Counted from the stretch's first letter, positions 1 to 7,694 are shown. The stretch is 14,558 nucleotides of DNA from Pyrinomonadaceae bacterium (GCA_013813825.1 JACCRA010000708.1:1-14558), one strand, 5' to 3'. The notes: generated by a model from the letters alone, not told the origin. Numbers and translations are program-made.

Positions 1-2327
1 GAGGCCGAAGGATCGTGCGTCGTCGTCACACCGTAAGCGAGATTGGCGATGTACGGCCACTGCTGTTCGGGATTGATGTCGAGCGTGTTGTAGCCCATGT
101 GCGCGTGGACATCGATGAGGCCGGGCATGATCGTCTTGCCCTTCATGTCGATCCGGCGCGCGCCGGAAGGAATGTCGATTCGCGCGCCGACCGCCTTAAT
201 GCGGTTGTCTTCGACGAGGACGCTGCCCCGACTGATCACCTCGTCGCCGCGCATCGTGATGATGCGGGCGTTGGTTAGCGCAACTAATCCCTTCGGCTTC
301 GCGGTCTCAAACTCGAAGCCGATCTTCGTCAGCGCCGGCTCGCCGGGCTTTTCGTCTTTGGCAAGTTGCTTCGTGAGCGTCTCGATTGAGTGCTCGTAAA
401 AGTTCTCGCCTTGTGTCCACTGTAAGGTCTTGCCGTCAGGGGACCAATTGAGCCAGTCGCCGGATTTGGCGGTGACGAGTTTGGCGGGCAGACCGGTCTC
501 GCTCGCGTTGAGTTTCAACAGCTTGCCGGTTTGTGGGAACGGCGCGAGATAAAGCTTGTGCAGTTCCTTGAAGAAGACCCAATCGTGATTCGGCGAGGGC
601 ATGATCTCAGAGCCGAAGCGCGTTTCGATGTGGCGCTTGTAGTCGTCGCCGGTAAGTTTGACGCTGCTCAGGTAAGTGAGAATGCGCACCGGTTCAGTCG
701 GCGGCGTGGGCGCGGGCGGCGACTCCTTGAAGAAGACGCGCTCGCCTTTCGGATCGAAGCTCAGGCGCGGCATCCGCGCATTCGGCCCGACGCTCTGCAC
801 GTCCATCACGTATTGGCTGCGCCGGCCGTCCCAGTAATGAATTTCAAAGATTGATTCGCTCGCCAAGTCTTCCTCGTGATAGACGCTGCCGCGTCCTTTG
901 AGGTAGGCCACTTTGGTCCCGTCCGGCGAAAAGACCGGGTTGGCGTACTGATCGCCGAGCACTGAAATCTTGGCGGCGTTTGAGCCGTCGGCGTTCGCCA
1001 CCCAGACCGCGCCTTTCTCCGCGTCCGACCAAGTGACGTAAGTGATCCGCTGGCCGTCCGGGCTGAAGTTCGGGGCGTATTCCAGATACCTGGTGTTGAG
1101 CAACTGGCGCGGCTCGCCAGTTCCCTGCTTGACGTAGAGTTTGCCGAGCGCGCTATAGATGATCTGATCGCCGTGGCGCTTTGCCCAGCGCAAGAGCTTC
1201 GCCGTGTCGCGCGCCGGCGCGACTTTCTGCTTGAAGCGGACGGCCTCCGTCACTTTTTGCGAGACGCGCGCGGAGAACGGAATCGGCGTCGCCGTCTTCG
1301 TCCCGACATTGACGCGGACGAATTTGCCGTTGGCGGTGATCACAATGCTGCGTCCGTCCGGCGTCCAAGCATAGCCGGGATAGGTGCCGTAGACCGACCA
1401 CGTCTCCTGCTGATCGCGCGTCAGGTTGTCATAGATTGACCACTCGCGCCCGCTTTCCAGTTCGCGCAAGTAGAGCACGGTCTTCAAACGATCACGCCTT
1501 AAGAAGGCGAGGTGTTTACCGTCGGGCGACACTTGCGGGCGAATCGCGCCGCCCGCGCCGCGGATGAAAGCGGCGCGCCGTCCGCGCTCCATGTCGTAAC
1601 GCTCGATCCAGTAAATGCTTTCATAGACATTCTTGTTGTAATCGAAGTTGCCGCTATTGACGAAATAGACAAAGCGGTTTTGCGGATCGACCGCCGGCTC
1701 GCCGACGTTCGCCGTCCAACTCGATTTCTCGGTCAGTTGAACCCCCGTGCCCGCGCCGCCGCCTACGCTGTACATCCAGATTTCGCCCGCGCCAAGCGAG
1801 CGCGTATCGACCCAATGCTTCCGGCCCAACACGTATTGCCCGTCCGGCGTCCACGCCGGGCTGCTAACGAGCCGCAACGTCTCCTTCGTAATCTGCCGGC
1901 GGTTCTTGCCGTCCGCCGCGTCCAACACCCAAAGGTTATCGCCGCCATCACGATCTGAAGTAAACGCGATGAGCTTGCCGTCCGGGCTGTAGCGCGGCTG
2001 CGCGTCCCACGCCATGCCGCCTGAGAGCAACTCGGCGCGCCCGCCCACCGACGGCATTCGATAAATGTCGCCGAGCAGATCGAAGACGATGCTTTGCCCG
2101 TCGGGCGACACATCGCAGCTCATCCAAGTGCCTTCGTCCGTGTCGAACTCAACCAACGTGGTCGGCCCGTGGTCGGCCTCCACGTCCCACTTGTCGGGCT
2201 TCTTTTCATTTTCCGGCTTCTGCTCCGCCGCTTGTGGAGTAGGAGATGGGGTGGGCGTCTGCGCCCATGCTTGGATCGGTGACAAGATCAGCACGCACAG
2301 CAGGAGCGCGTAAGTTCGACGAAACAT
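1..2327 (-). CDS. TolB-like beta-propeller/amidohydrolase fusion, secreted (C-terminus cut by window edge)
   Basis: About 775 residues are visible and the reading frame is still open at the left edge. The start is the ATG at 2327, preceded by GAGGT about 8 nt upstream. It opens with a signal peptide ending near AWAQT (residues 20-24) and a Pro/Glu/Lys linker. Residues about 60-640 carry at least eight PD40/TolB-type blades with S/TPDG turns (VSPDG, YSPDG, WTPDG, FSPDG). From about 672 an amidohydrolase domain begins (LTNARIITMRGDEV, then MPGLIDVHAHMG). The metal-binding HxH pair is at about residues 741-743, followed by YGVTTTHDPS, typical of imidazolonepropionase-like members. The rest of the TIM barrel, with the remaining metal ligands, lies outside the window. 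The family suggests periplasmic hydrolysis of a C-N bond, with the propeller as a docking or gating module; the substrate cannot be read from the sequence. It lies 130 bp downstream of the toxin gene, so it may have its own promoter. Confidence 0.9.
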   Translation of the reverse strand, partial: MFRRTYALLLCVLILSPIQAWAQTPTPSPTPQAAEQKPENEKKPDKWDVEADHGPTTLVEFDTDEGTWMSCDVSPDGQSIVFDLLGDIYRMPSVGGRAELLSGGMAWDAQPRYSPDGKLIAFTSDRDGGDNLWVLDAADGKNRRQITKETLRLVSSPAWTPDGQYVLGRKHWVDTRSLGAGEIWMYSVGGGAGTGVQLTEKSSWTANVGEPAVDPQNRFVYFVNSGNFDYNKNVYESIYWIERYDMERGRRAAFIRGAGGAIRPQVSPDGKHLAFLRRDRLKTVLYLRELESGREWSIYDNLTRDQQETWSVYGTYPGYAWTPDGRSIVITANGKFVRVNVGTKTATPIPFSARVSQKVTEAVRFKQKVAPARDTAKLLRWAKRHGDQIIYSALGKLYVKQGTGEPRQLLNTRYLEYAPNFSPDGQRITYVTWSDAEKGAVWVANADGSNAAKISVLGDQYANPVFSPDGTKVAYLKGRGSVYHEEDLASESIFEIHYWDGRRSQYVMDVQSVGPNARMPRLSFDPKGERVFFKESPPAPTPPTEPVRILTYLSSVKLTGDDYKRHIETRFGSEIMPSPNHDWVFFKELHKLYLAPFPQTGKLLKLNASETGLPAKLVTAKSGDWLNWSPDGKTLQWTQGENFYEHSIETLTKQLAKDEKPGEPALTKIGFEFETAKPKGLVALTNARIITMRGDEVISRGSVLVEDNRIKAVGARIDIPSGARRIDMKGKTIMPGLIDVHAHMGYNTLDINPEQQWPYIANLAYGVTTTHDPSA

Positions 2328-2457
2328 AGGGAATACCTCGCGTGTGGGAAATGCGAATCGGTGATAACGACGTGCGGTTGAGTGCGACCAAATTATTTTT
2401 CGTCTGTTTTCATTGATGAGTGTGTCGCCGAAGAATCACCTCCGGTCCGAGCATGGC

Positions 2458-2862
2458 TCAGTAAATTGAAACCGCGCTGGCATAAGCCGAATAGATTGGC
2501 TTCGTCGGCTTCTCGGCGGAGACGAACTCCGCGCCTGTTGTCATGGCTGCCATGAGGTGTAGAGCATCCATCGCGCCCAGCCCGTACTGACAAGCAAGGT
2601 CGTAAGCCGGAACTATGAGAGAAACCGGATCAACCCACGTGATGACAGCACTGAAATAACGCTCGTACAACGCAACCTCCTTTTTCTTTTTGTAGAGGAC
2701 GGCTATCGGCAACACTTCCAGCTTAAGATATTGGCTGCCGACAAACTCACGGTTGGGATCGCCGATGACTGATATGGCCCGCATCTTGCGCGCCGGCTCG
2801 CTGCCGCGCGCGGCGTTAATCAACACAGAGGCGTCCAAGAAGGTGAGTTGCTTAGTCGGCAT
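2458..2862 (-). CDS. PIN-domain ribonuclease toxin (VapC-like)
   Basis: A 134-residue protein with a PIN-domain layout. The first acidic residue is D10 in TFLDASVLI, the second is E49 in LKLEVLP, and the third is D99 in GAMDALHLMAA. The usual fourth acid, in the segment FVSAEKP, appears as E117 rather than Asp. PIN toxins are Mg-dependent endoribonucleases that cut tRNA, rRNA or mRNA and are silenced by a tightly bound antitoxin. The start codon lies inside the last 11 bp of the upstream antitoxin gene, the usual translational coupling in toxin-antitoxin operons. Length fits the family (about 125-145 residues). A solitary PIN protein in RNA processing is the alternative, but the overlapping small partner argues for a toxin. 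The RNA target is unknown. Confidence 0.85.
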   Translation of the reverse strand: MPTKQLTFLDASVLINAARGSEPARKMRAISVIGDPNREFVGSQYLKLEVLPIAVLYKKKKEVALYERYFSAVITWVDPVSLIVPAYDLACQYGLGAMDALHLMAAMTTGAEFVSAEKPTKPIYSAYASAVSIY

Positions 2863-3064
2863 CTTCGGAAGTGTAGCCGCCGCGACGCCGCGACAGCTCT
2901 AGCTCGATCTCTTCTTCGCTCAATAGCGGCTCGCCGGACTCCTCAATCTCGCGGCTCAAATCGGCGATGTCGCGGCCTAATTGCGACATCGTTTCGTAGG
3001 TTAAGTTGGACGGAATACAAGCTCGACGAACCTGATCACCAGCGGCTTTTTTGATATTCGGCAT
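2852..3064 (-). CDS. Putative antitoxin partner of the PIN toxin
   Basis: A 70-residue protein starting at the ATG at 3064 behind a good purine-rich ribosome site (GAGGAAG, about 9 nt upstream). It ends 11 bp inside the toxin gene. The first 20 residues are basic (IKKAAGDQVRRACIP). The middle is predicted helical and acidic (SQLGRDIADLSREIEESGEP), and a second acidic stretch (LSEEEIELELSRRRGG) follows. This basic-then-acidic layout suits a small antitoxin with a DNA- or operator-binding N-terminus and a toxin-neutralising C-terminal helix. No AbrB, RHH or Phd/YefM signature can be asserted by eye, so the call rests mainly on position, overlap and size. Autorepression from the AT-richer 3065-3180 region upstream is likely but unproven. 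Confidence 0.65.
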   Translation of the reverse strand: MPNIKKAAGDQVRRACIPSNLTYETMSQLGRDIADLSREIEESGEPLLSEEEIELELSRRRGGYTSEDAD

Positions 3065-3248
3065 TGCTCATTCTTCCTCTTCCTGAACTTTTATCCCGCC
3101 GCCAAACGGTCGCTCGCAATTGTAAATTACTATCCTGTTTGAAAACTTGAAGAGAGACTAGTGTTACTTACGAGAGCCTGTTAGTACGGGCTGAAACGAT
3201 GGGAAGTTTCGCGCGGAAGGAGGGAAAAGACAAGTGACCAGACAAGTG

Positions 3249-3289
3249 CGGGAGAGCTGACAGCGAATAAATAAGCGTCCGCGCTCCCG
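3249..3289 (-). terminator. Possible terminator after the HD-GYP gene
   Basis: CGGGAGAGC (3249-3257) pairs with GCGCTCCCG (3281-3289), giving a 9-bp stem with one mismatch and a 23-nt loop. It lies about 30 bp past the HD-GYP stop on the minus strand and is followed by only a weak pyrimidine run (CTTGTCTTTTCCC). The surrounding 253-bp gap (3065-3317) also holds a 9-bp direct repeat AGACAAGTG at 3228-3236 and 3240-3248. The gap contains no gene I can support. The long loop and mismatch make this a weak call. Confidence 0.3.
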
Positions 3290-3317
3290 GCTCATAGCGA
3301 CTTCTTTTTTAGTTTCG

Positions 3318-5162
3318 TTAGGGCAACGATAGCGGCTGTGGCGCGGCTGATGAAGCTGTTTGCGGCTGGATGATGTCGGCGGTCGCTGGCATTGGATGGC
3401 GCGAGCGCAATTTAACTCTCCCCGCGCTGATCTGGCCGGACTCAATCGCAGCGGCCAGCGCCGCGACCACGCGCTCGTCGTAGCGCGTGCCGATGAAGGT
3501 TTTGATCCGTTCGAGCGCCGCTTCGATCCGCATCGCTTTCTGGTACGGGCGGTCGGTCGTCATCGCGTCGAAAGTGTCGGCGACGGAGATGATGCGTGCC
3601 TGCATCGGAATTTGGTCGCCCTGCAAGCCCTGCGGGTAGCCGCGCCCGTCGAGCATCTCGTGATGCATGTACATGCCGGGCAGGAACTCGCGCATCGCCG
3701 GAATGTGCGACATGATCTTGTAGCCCTTTTGTGGATGGCCTTTCATCACTTCGTATTCTTCAGCGGTGAGCGGCGCGGGCTTTTTGAGGATGTTGTCGTC
3801 AATGCCGATCTTGCCGACATCGTGGAGCAGGGCGCTGATGCGAAGTTTCTCGATCTCTTCGTCCGGCAGTTCCATCCGCTCGGCGATGGCGAGGGAGAAG
3901 CGCGCGACGCGCTCCGAGTGGCCGCGCGTGTACGGGTCTTTGCCGTCGATGGCGGCGGCGAGCGCCTTAACCGTGCCGAGAAATAGCTCTCGATTTTCAG
4001 CCGCCGCGTGGCGCAAATCTTCGATGAAGTGTTCGAGTTGATCGGTCATCAAGTTGAACGACTCGCCGAGCGCGCCGAGTTCCGTCCGGGTGTGGACGTG
4101 GATGCGTTGCGCGAAGTCACCGGCGGCGATGCGTTGCGCGCCGGCCGCCAGTTCGCGCACCGGCTGCGTCAACTGCCGTGCAAAATAGAAACCGCTTAGG
4201 AGCGCGAGCGAGGCCGCAAACAAACTGATGTAAAGCGTCTGCCGGCGCATGTCCCAGACGGAGCGGAGCGCGGCCTGTTCGTCCTGAATCACGATCACGC
4301 CAAGGTGCGTGTCGTCGTTCAGTTCAGCGGTCGCGTATGCGCCGAGCATGTTGACCTGTCGTCCTTCCCTTTCGACGCTGAACGGCGCGAGGGCGGAAAC
4401 CTGGACGCCCGCCTCCATCCACTCTTGCACGACTTTGAGATCAATCATCGAACGCTCGGCGAAGGCCGCGCGCGCGTCCGGGTGCGCGACCGCGCGTCCC
4501 TCGCGGTCCACCACGAAGACGACCGGCAATCCTTGCTCTAATAATTCCTGTTCGCTTTTAGAAGTTTTCTGTTGGACGGCGGCGAACGCTTCCTGAAACG
4601 AAATGACGGCGGCCACCGCCGCGACGATCTGTTCGCCGTTCTCCCCGCCCATTACCGGTGCGGCCACCGTCAGCCCCATCTCCTGACTGGAACGAATCAC
4701 CTGCGGCTTCGTCAACAGCAATCCGCGCCCGCTCATGCGCGCCACCACTTGGCCGATACGCTCGTGTACTTCATCGCGCCCGATGACGTCGGGCTTAAAG
4801 GCCAGATGCGGCTCACCGCCGACCGGCATGATCGCCAGCGCGATCATGTTCGGGTCTTCGACCAGAGATTTCCTGAGTCTCTCTTCGCCGCCCTGCTCGC
4901 TTAAAGTTAGGACGCCGCCCGCCAGTTCAAACGCCCGCGCCAGTCCCGTCACCACATCGCGGTAACGCTTGCCGTATAGTTCGATCTGGCGCGCCTTGTC
5001 TTGCACGAGTTGCGCTTGGTAGCGACCTTCAACCGAACGCAACTCGTCGGCGCTGCGATTCGAGAGCATCCAACCCGCCAGAGCGAGCGGCAGCAGGCCG
5101 ACCAGCAGCAGCGTGCCAAGCACAAGATAGAGCAGACGGATGCGCCGGAACCTGTCGAACAT
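3318..5162 (-). CDS. Membrane sensor with Cache-like, HAMP and HD-GYP domains (c-di-GMP phosphodiesterase)
   Basis: A 614-residue protein. A transmembrane helix at about residues 10-32 is followed by a large extracytoplasmic domain (about 33-305) with the look of a double Cache sensor (APVMGGENGEQIVAAVAA; VVFVVDREGRAVAHPD). A second membrane helix at about 308-327 leads into HAMP (about 328-385, with QPVRELAAGAQRIAAGDF). The HD-GYP domain covers about 395-575. Its key residues are all visible: H415 in TRGHSERVARFS, HD at 447-448 in LLHDVGKIG, HH at 500-501, GYP at 508-510 and D529 in VADTFDAM. It should hydrolyse cyclic-di-GMP at the inner membrane in response to a periplasmic ligand, affecting motility, biofilm or envelope state. 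The C-terminal 25 residues are low-complexity Pro/Ala/Ser. No clear ribosome site precedes the ATG. It is divergent from the ECF sigma gene. Confidence 0.93.
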   Translation of the reverse strand: MFDRFRRIRLLYLVLGTLLLVGLLPLALAGWMLSNRSADELRSVEGRYQAQLVQDKARQIELYGKRYRDVVTGLARAFELAGGVLTLSEQGGEERLRKSLVEDPNMIALAIMPVGGEPHLAFKPDVIGRDEVHERIGQVVARMSGRGLLLTKPQVIRSSQEMGLTVAAPVMGGENGEQIVAAVAAVISFQEAFAAVQQKTSKSEQELLEQGLPVVFVVDREGRAVAHPDARAAFAERSMIDLKVVQEWMEAGVQVSALAPFSVEREGRQVNMLGAYATAELNDDTHLGVIVIQDEQAALRSVWDMRRQTLYISLFAASLALLSGFYFARQLTQPVRELAAGAQRIAAGDFAQRIHVHTRTELGALGESFNLMTDQLEHFIEDLRHAAAENRELFLGTVKALAAAIDGKDPYTRGHSERVARFSLAIAERMELPDEEIEKLRISALLHDVGKIGIDDNILKKPAPLTAEEYEVMKGHPQKGYKIMSHIPAMREFLPGMYMHHEMLDGRGYPQGLQGDQIPMQARIISVADTFDAMTTDRPYQKAMRIEAALERIKTFIGTRYDERVVAALAAAIESGQISAGRVKLRSRHPMPATADIIQPQTASSAAPQPLSLP

Positions 5163-5190
5163 TTGTGATTAAGCCGGGAGTGCCGAAAAG

Positions 5191-5204
5191 CCGTCTTGAG
5201 ACGG
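5191..5204 (-). promoter_or_regulatory. Small hairpin in the HD-GYP leader
   Basis: CCGTCTTGAGACGG is a perfect short palindrome that folds as a 5-6 bp stem with a tiny loop. It lies about 30 nt upstream of the HD-GYP start codon, inside the predicted transcript leader. There is no purine-rich ribosome site between it and the ATG. It may influence translation, or be an operator half-site pair. Confidence 0.35.
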
Positions 5205-5266
5205 TCGAAAGTAAGAGAATTGAGAAGTTCAGTCAGGTGTGGTCGCTGATTTTCGCGGCCAAATTG

Positions 5267-5296
5267 ATAGTACGTTTCGAGTTTCGCGCCTGTCAA
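5267..5296 (-). promoter_or_regulatory. Predicted sigma-70-type promoter for the HD-GYP gene
   Basis: Read on the minus strand, a perfect -35 TTGACA (5296-5291) is followed after 18 bp by TACTAT (5272-5267), a 4/6 match to the -10 consensus. Transcription would start near 5260, leaving a leader of about 95-100 nt before the ATG at 5162. Confidence 0.5.
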
Positions 5297-5501
5297 TGTT
5301 TAACTTGAACGGTTAGTGAACGATACACGACATACGAGCGGCGCAAGGATCGTTTGCTGCGGCCCGTTGACAACCGTCTATAGTTCATCATCCGCCGTGC
5401 AGTATTATCTTCGGCCAACGGCGCGCCTGCGGCGTCTAAAGTGTTGAGCGCGCTAGTGGCGTCGACGGCAAGGAACTGGCGATTTGTTTGACTGGAGTTG
5501 C

Positions 5502-6086
5502 ATGGATACGGCGACGAGCGATGAGCAGATTGTAGAGAGCGCGCTCTCCGGCGACGTGGATGCTTTCGGCGAGATCGTGCGCCGGTGGGAGCGGCGTATC
5601 TACGCGCTCGCTTACGGCATCCTCGGCCGCGAGGAGGACGCGCGCGACGTGGCGCAGGAAACTTTTATCGCCGCCTTTCGCAACCTCGGCAACTTTCGCG
5701 GCGAGGCGAAAGTCTCTTCGTGGCTACATCGTATTGCCGTCAACCAGTGCATCACGCGCCAGCGCCGCGCCGGCGTCCGCGCCGAGACATCGCTCGAGTA
5801 CGAAGAAGCGGAGGGCGGCCGGCAGTTCGCCGCGCCGTTTCACAATTCGCCGCTCAAGCGTGCGGAAGAGCGCGAGCGGACGGAAGTTGTACGAAAGGCT
5901 GTGACGGCGTTGCCGCCGGAGTTACGCGAGGTGATCGTGTTGAAAGAGTTTGAGGATTTGACCTTTCAAGAGATCGCCGACACTTTGGACATTCCCTTGA
6001 GCACGGTCAAAAGCCGTCTCTACACGGCGCTCAAACAGTTACGGATGAGGTTGGAAAAGTACGGAGTCGAAGTCGCGCACGTCTAA
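5502..6086 (+). CDS. ECF-family RNA polymerase sigma factor (RpoE-like)
   Basis: 194 residues from the ATG at 5502. Region 2 (about 22-88) includes FGEIVRRWERRIYALAYGIL, EEDARDVAQETFIAAFR, and SSWLHRIAVNQCITRQRR for -10 recognition. Region 4 (about 134-184) includes LPPELREVIVLKEFEDLTFQ and the helix-turn-helix IADTLDIPLSTVKSRLYTAL. The linker between them is short and charged, and there is no region 1.1 or 3, as in ECF sigmas. It should direct RNA polymerase to envelope or stress genes when released by the downstream anti-sigma factor. Start choice is ambiguous: an in-frame TTG at 5484 has a better-spaced AAGGA, adding six residues, whereas the ATG has GGAG only 4 nt away. I prefer the ATG because it matches the usual short N-terminus. 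Confidence 0.93.
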   Translation: MDTATSDEQIVESALSGDVDAFGEIVRRWERRIYALAYGILGREEDARDVAQETFIAAFRNLGNFRGEAKVSSWLHRIAVNQCITRQRRAGVRAETSLEYEEAEGGRQFAAPFHNSPLKRAEERERTEVVRKAVTALPPELREVIVLKEFEDLTFQEIADTLDIPLSTVKSRLYTALKQLRMRLEKYGVEVAHV

Positions 6087-6109
6087 GGCGCGGGCAGGGA
6101 GTGCAAGCT

Positions 6110-6901
6110 ATGAAAGAGACATTAAGCAACAACTGCGGACGCGGCGAACTGTTGATCGCCTATCTTTACGGCGAGGCCGCGCCAACCGAAGCGCGCGGCT
6201 TCGAGCAACACCTCGAAGAGTGCGCGGCGTGCCGTCACGAGTTGGCCGCGTTCGGCTTCGTCCGTGAATCCGTGGGCGAATGGCGCGCGGTGGTGCAGAG
6301 CCAAACGCCCGCGCTGGCTCTCGCCGGTCTCGCGTCCGTGGAACAACAAGCTCTCCGCTCACCTTCGCGCCCGGCGCGCGATTGGCGGCTGGCACTCGTG
6401 GCGTTGCGCCAATTCTTTGCGCTTTCGCCCTCTTGGCTGCGCGCCGGCACCGTGACCGCCGCGCTGGTTTTCAGCGTGCTGGCCGCGCTCGCCGTGCTGC
6501 GTACCGCCGGCCCGACGGCGCGGCCGGATGACAACATCACCGCCGCGAGCGACGCCAGACAACAACCGGCGGTTTCCCCGCCAGAAGATGCTACGACCAC
6601 ACAGGAGGGCGCTTCGCAACCGGAGATCGAGCAGTTGACGGCGCAACTTGCCGCCGCCCGGCTGGAACTTGATCAAACGCGCGCCAGATTGAGCGAGGCC
6701 GAAGAACGCAACGAAACTGTCATTGCAGCGGCGGCTGCTAAGAACTCTGTCAAGATCGAACCGGCATCAAAAAATGAAAGCACGCGCAAGCGCCGTGTGG
6801 TCGTTAATAATGCCGTGACCGCGCAGAGTCGCAGAGGATTATCAGAGCGTGACAACGACGATTTGCCTAGCCTCCTCGACCTGCTCGGAGAAACCGACTA
6901 G
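6110..6901 (+). CDS. Zinc-finger transmembrane anti-sigma factor
   Basis: 263 residues from the ATG at 6110, which has GGGAG 8 nt upstream; the in-frame GTG at 6101 overlaps that ribosome site and is unlikely. The gene starts 23 bp after the sigma stop. The N-terminus carries the zf-HC2-type anti-sigma motif H34-x3-C38-x2-C41 in FEQHLEECAACRHEL, with C9 a possible additional ligand. A single membrane helix lies at about 112-130 (GTVTAALVFSVLAALAVL). The extracytoplasmic part has a Pro/Thr/Glu-rich linker, then a predicted coiled coil at about 170-205 (EIEQLTAQLAAARLELDQTR), then a basic stretch and an acidic end (DNDDLPSLLDLLGETD). It should hold the sigma factor at the inner membrane and release it on a periplasmic or redox signal. 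The coiled coil could sense or bind the downstream Spy-like protein, but that is conjecture. Confidence 0.9.
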   Translation: MKETLSNNCGRGELLIAYLYGEAAPTEARGFEQHLEECAACRHELAAFGFVRESVGEWRAVVQSQTPALALAGLASVEQQALRSPSRPARDWRLALVALRQFFALSPSWLRAGTVTAALVFSVLAALAVLRTAGPTARPDDNITAASDARQQPAVSPPEDATTTQEGASQPEIEQLTAQLAAARLELDQTRARLSEAEERNETVIAAAAAKNSVKIEPASKNESTRKRRVVVNNAVTAQSRRGLSERDNDDLPSLLDLLGETD

Positions 6902-6967
6902 CCAGTCGCCGGATACTCTACTTCGCGTCGCGCGCCGCGCGCCGCGAGCGATTGCCCCCATAAAGTA

Positions 6968-6989
6968 GCGCCGACCTGAGCATCGGCGC
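6968..6989 (+). promoter_or_regulatory. Hairpin abutting the ribosome site of the Spy-like gene
   Basis: GCGCCGA (6968-6974) and TCGGCGC (6983-6989) form a perfect 7-bp GC-rich stem with an 8-nt loop. The AGGAG ribosome site (6990-6994) of the next gene begins at the base of the stem, and the ATG follows at 7000. There is no U-tract, so it is not an intrinsic terminator. It may protect the mRNA 5' end after processing or tune translation relative to sigma/anti-sigma. Confidence 0.4.
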
Positions 6990-6999
6990 AGGAGTTGAA

Positions 7000-7638
7000 A
7001 TGAAGGAAGTGCTAATTCCTACCCCCCGCCTCACGACCATGGCCCGTTGCTTCGCACTGGCGGCTGTGCTTCTCGCTTCCAGCCAACACGTGGCGGGGCA
7101 GGAAGAGGAGCCGGCAGCGGCTCGCCCCCGGCAGCAGCAATTGGTCGCTGAATTACTTCAGGCGCTTAACCTGACGCCGGAGCAAAAAGAACAGATCAAG
7201 CTGATCAAGCAGCAGACGAACACCGACGGACGCCTCGTCCAACAGCGTCTGCGTCGCGCTCGCCGAGCGCTCGACGCGGCCATCTACTCGCCTGATGCCA
7301 GCGAGGCGCTGATCGAACAGCGCACGCGCGAGTTTGCTGATGCCCAGAACGCGCAGGCGCGTCTGCGCGCCTCCGCCGAATTGAAAGTCCGCCGCGTGCT
7401 CACGCCCGAACAGCTCCAGACGTTCTTGCAACTGCGCCAGAGCGCCATTGAGCGCCAGCGAATGTTGCGCCGGGGAGCAGGCGGCGGTGGCGATAACACC
7501 CCCCCACGCCGCCTGCGCGAAGAAAGGCTGAGAGATAACAACCCGCGCCCCGATCCGCAAATTGCGCCCGACGACCGTCTCGCGCCGGCCGTCACGCCGC
7601 GCCAACAACGACGCCGCGCCCTGCGCCAAAGTCCCTAA
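7000..7638 (+). CDS. Spy/CpxP-like periplasmic LTxxQ protein
   Basis: 212 residues, with ATG behind AGGAG at 5-6 nt. A signal peptide (hydrophobic ALAAVLLASS, likely cleavage after HVAG near residue 33) sends it to the periplasm. The mature domain is all-helical and very rich in Arg and Gln. It has two LTPEQ motifs at residues 58-62 and 134-138, each opening a helix, the signature of Spy/CpxP-type ATP-independent periplasmic chaperones and stress sensors. The last 55 residues (from about 157) are Gly/Pro/Arg-rich and probably disordered, which is longer than classic Spy. It follows the sigma/anti-sigma pair by 98 bp and ends at a strong terminator, so it probably belongs to that envelope-stress unit, as an effector or as feedback on the anti-sigma factor. 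Weak sequence constraint in this family makes exact function uncertain. Confidence 0.8.
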   Translation: MKEVLIPTPRLTTMARCFALAAVLLASSQHVAGQEEEPAAARPRQQQLVAELLQALNLTPEQKEQIKLIKQQTNTDGRLVQQRLRRARRALDAAIYSPDASEALIEQRTREFADAQNAQARLRASAELKVRRVLTPEQLQTFLQLRQSAIERQRMLRRGAGGGGDNTPPRRLREERLRDNNPRPDPQIAPDDRLAPAVTPRQQRRRALRQSP

Positions 7639-7656
7639 CTGCGAATGACCCGATCA

Positions 7657-7694
7657 CAAGAGGAGGCCGCCGCAGATGAAGCGGCCTCCTCTTG
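7657..7694 (+). terminator. Intrinsic terminator after the sigma/anti-sigma/Spy unit
   Basis: CAAGAGGAGGCCGC (7657-7670) pairs perfectly with GCGGCCTCCTCTTG (7681-7694): a 14-bp stem with a 10-nt loop. It is followed by a T/C-rich stretch (TTTCCCCCTGCCTTTCTTC). It begins 19 bp after the stop codon and separates this unit from the mla operon. The tract is not a pure T run, but stem strength and position are convincing. Confidence 0.8.

Larger units (their letters stand above)
5163..5501. other. Divergent intergenic region between the HD-GYP and ECF sigma genes
   Basis: This 339-bp stretch holds no gene I can support. It carries the minus-strand promoter and leader hairpin listed separately. 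On the plus strand, toward the sigma gene, there is a perfect TTGACA (5367-5372), a TATAGT (5379-5384) and a TATTAT (5403-5408). Their spacings (6 and 30 bp) do not form a standard promoter pair, so the sigma-gene promoter cannot be fixed. No convincing ECF-type GAAC/GTC autoregulatory pair was found. Confidence 0.6.

Noticed and set aside
1512..1958. A 148-residue plus-strand frame inside the amidohydrolase fusion
   Set aside because: Antisense to the propeller-coding sequence, whose frame is continuous through to the left edge.
3360..3986. A 208-residue plus-strand open frame opposite the HD-GYP gene
   Set aside because: It lies wholly antisense to a strongly supported gene, has Arg/Asp/Val-rich shadow composition and no domain; GC-rich codon bias keeps such frames open.
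4949..5296. A 115-residue minus-strand frame spanning the HD-GYP leader and start
   Set aside because: It overlaps the real gene in another frame and reads as Arg/Cys/Ser-rich nonsense; the upstream part is the promoter and leader.
5367..5384. TTGACA and TATAGT considered as the sigma-gene promoter
   Set aside because: They are only 6 bp apart, far from the 16-18 bp needed, so they cannot act as one -35/-10 pair.
6101..6109. GTG start adding three residues to the anti-sigma factor
   Set aside because: The GTG overlaps the GGGAG ribosome site that correctly spaces the ATG at 6110.
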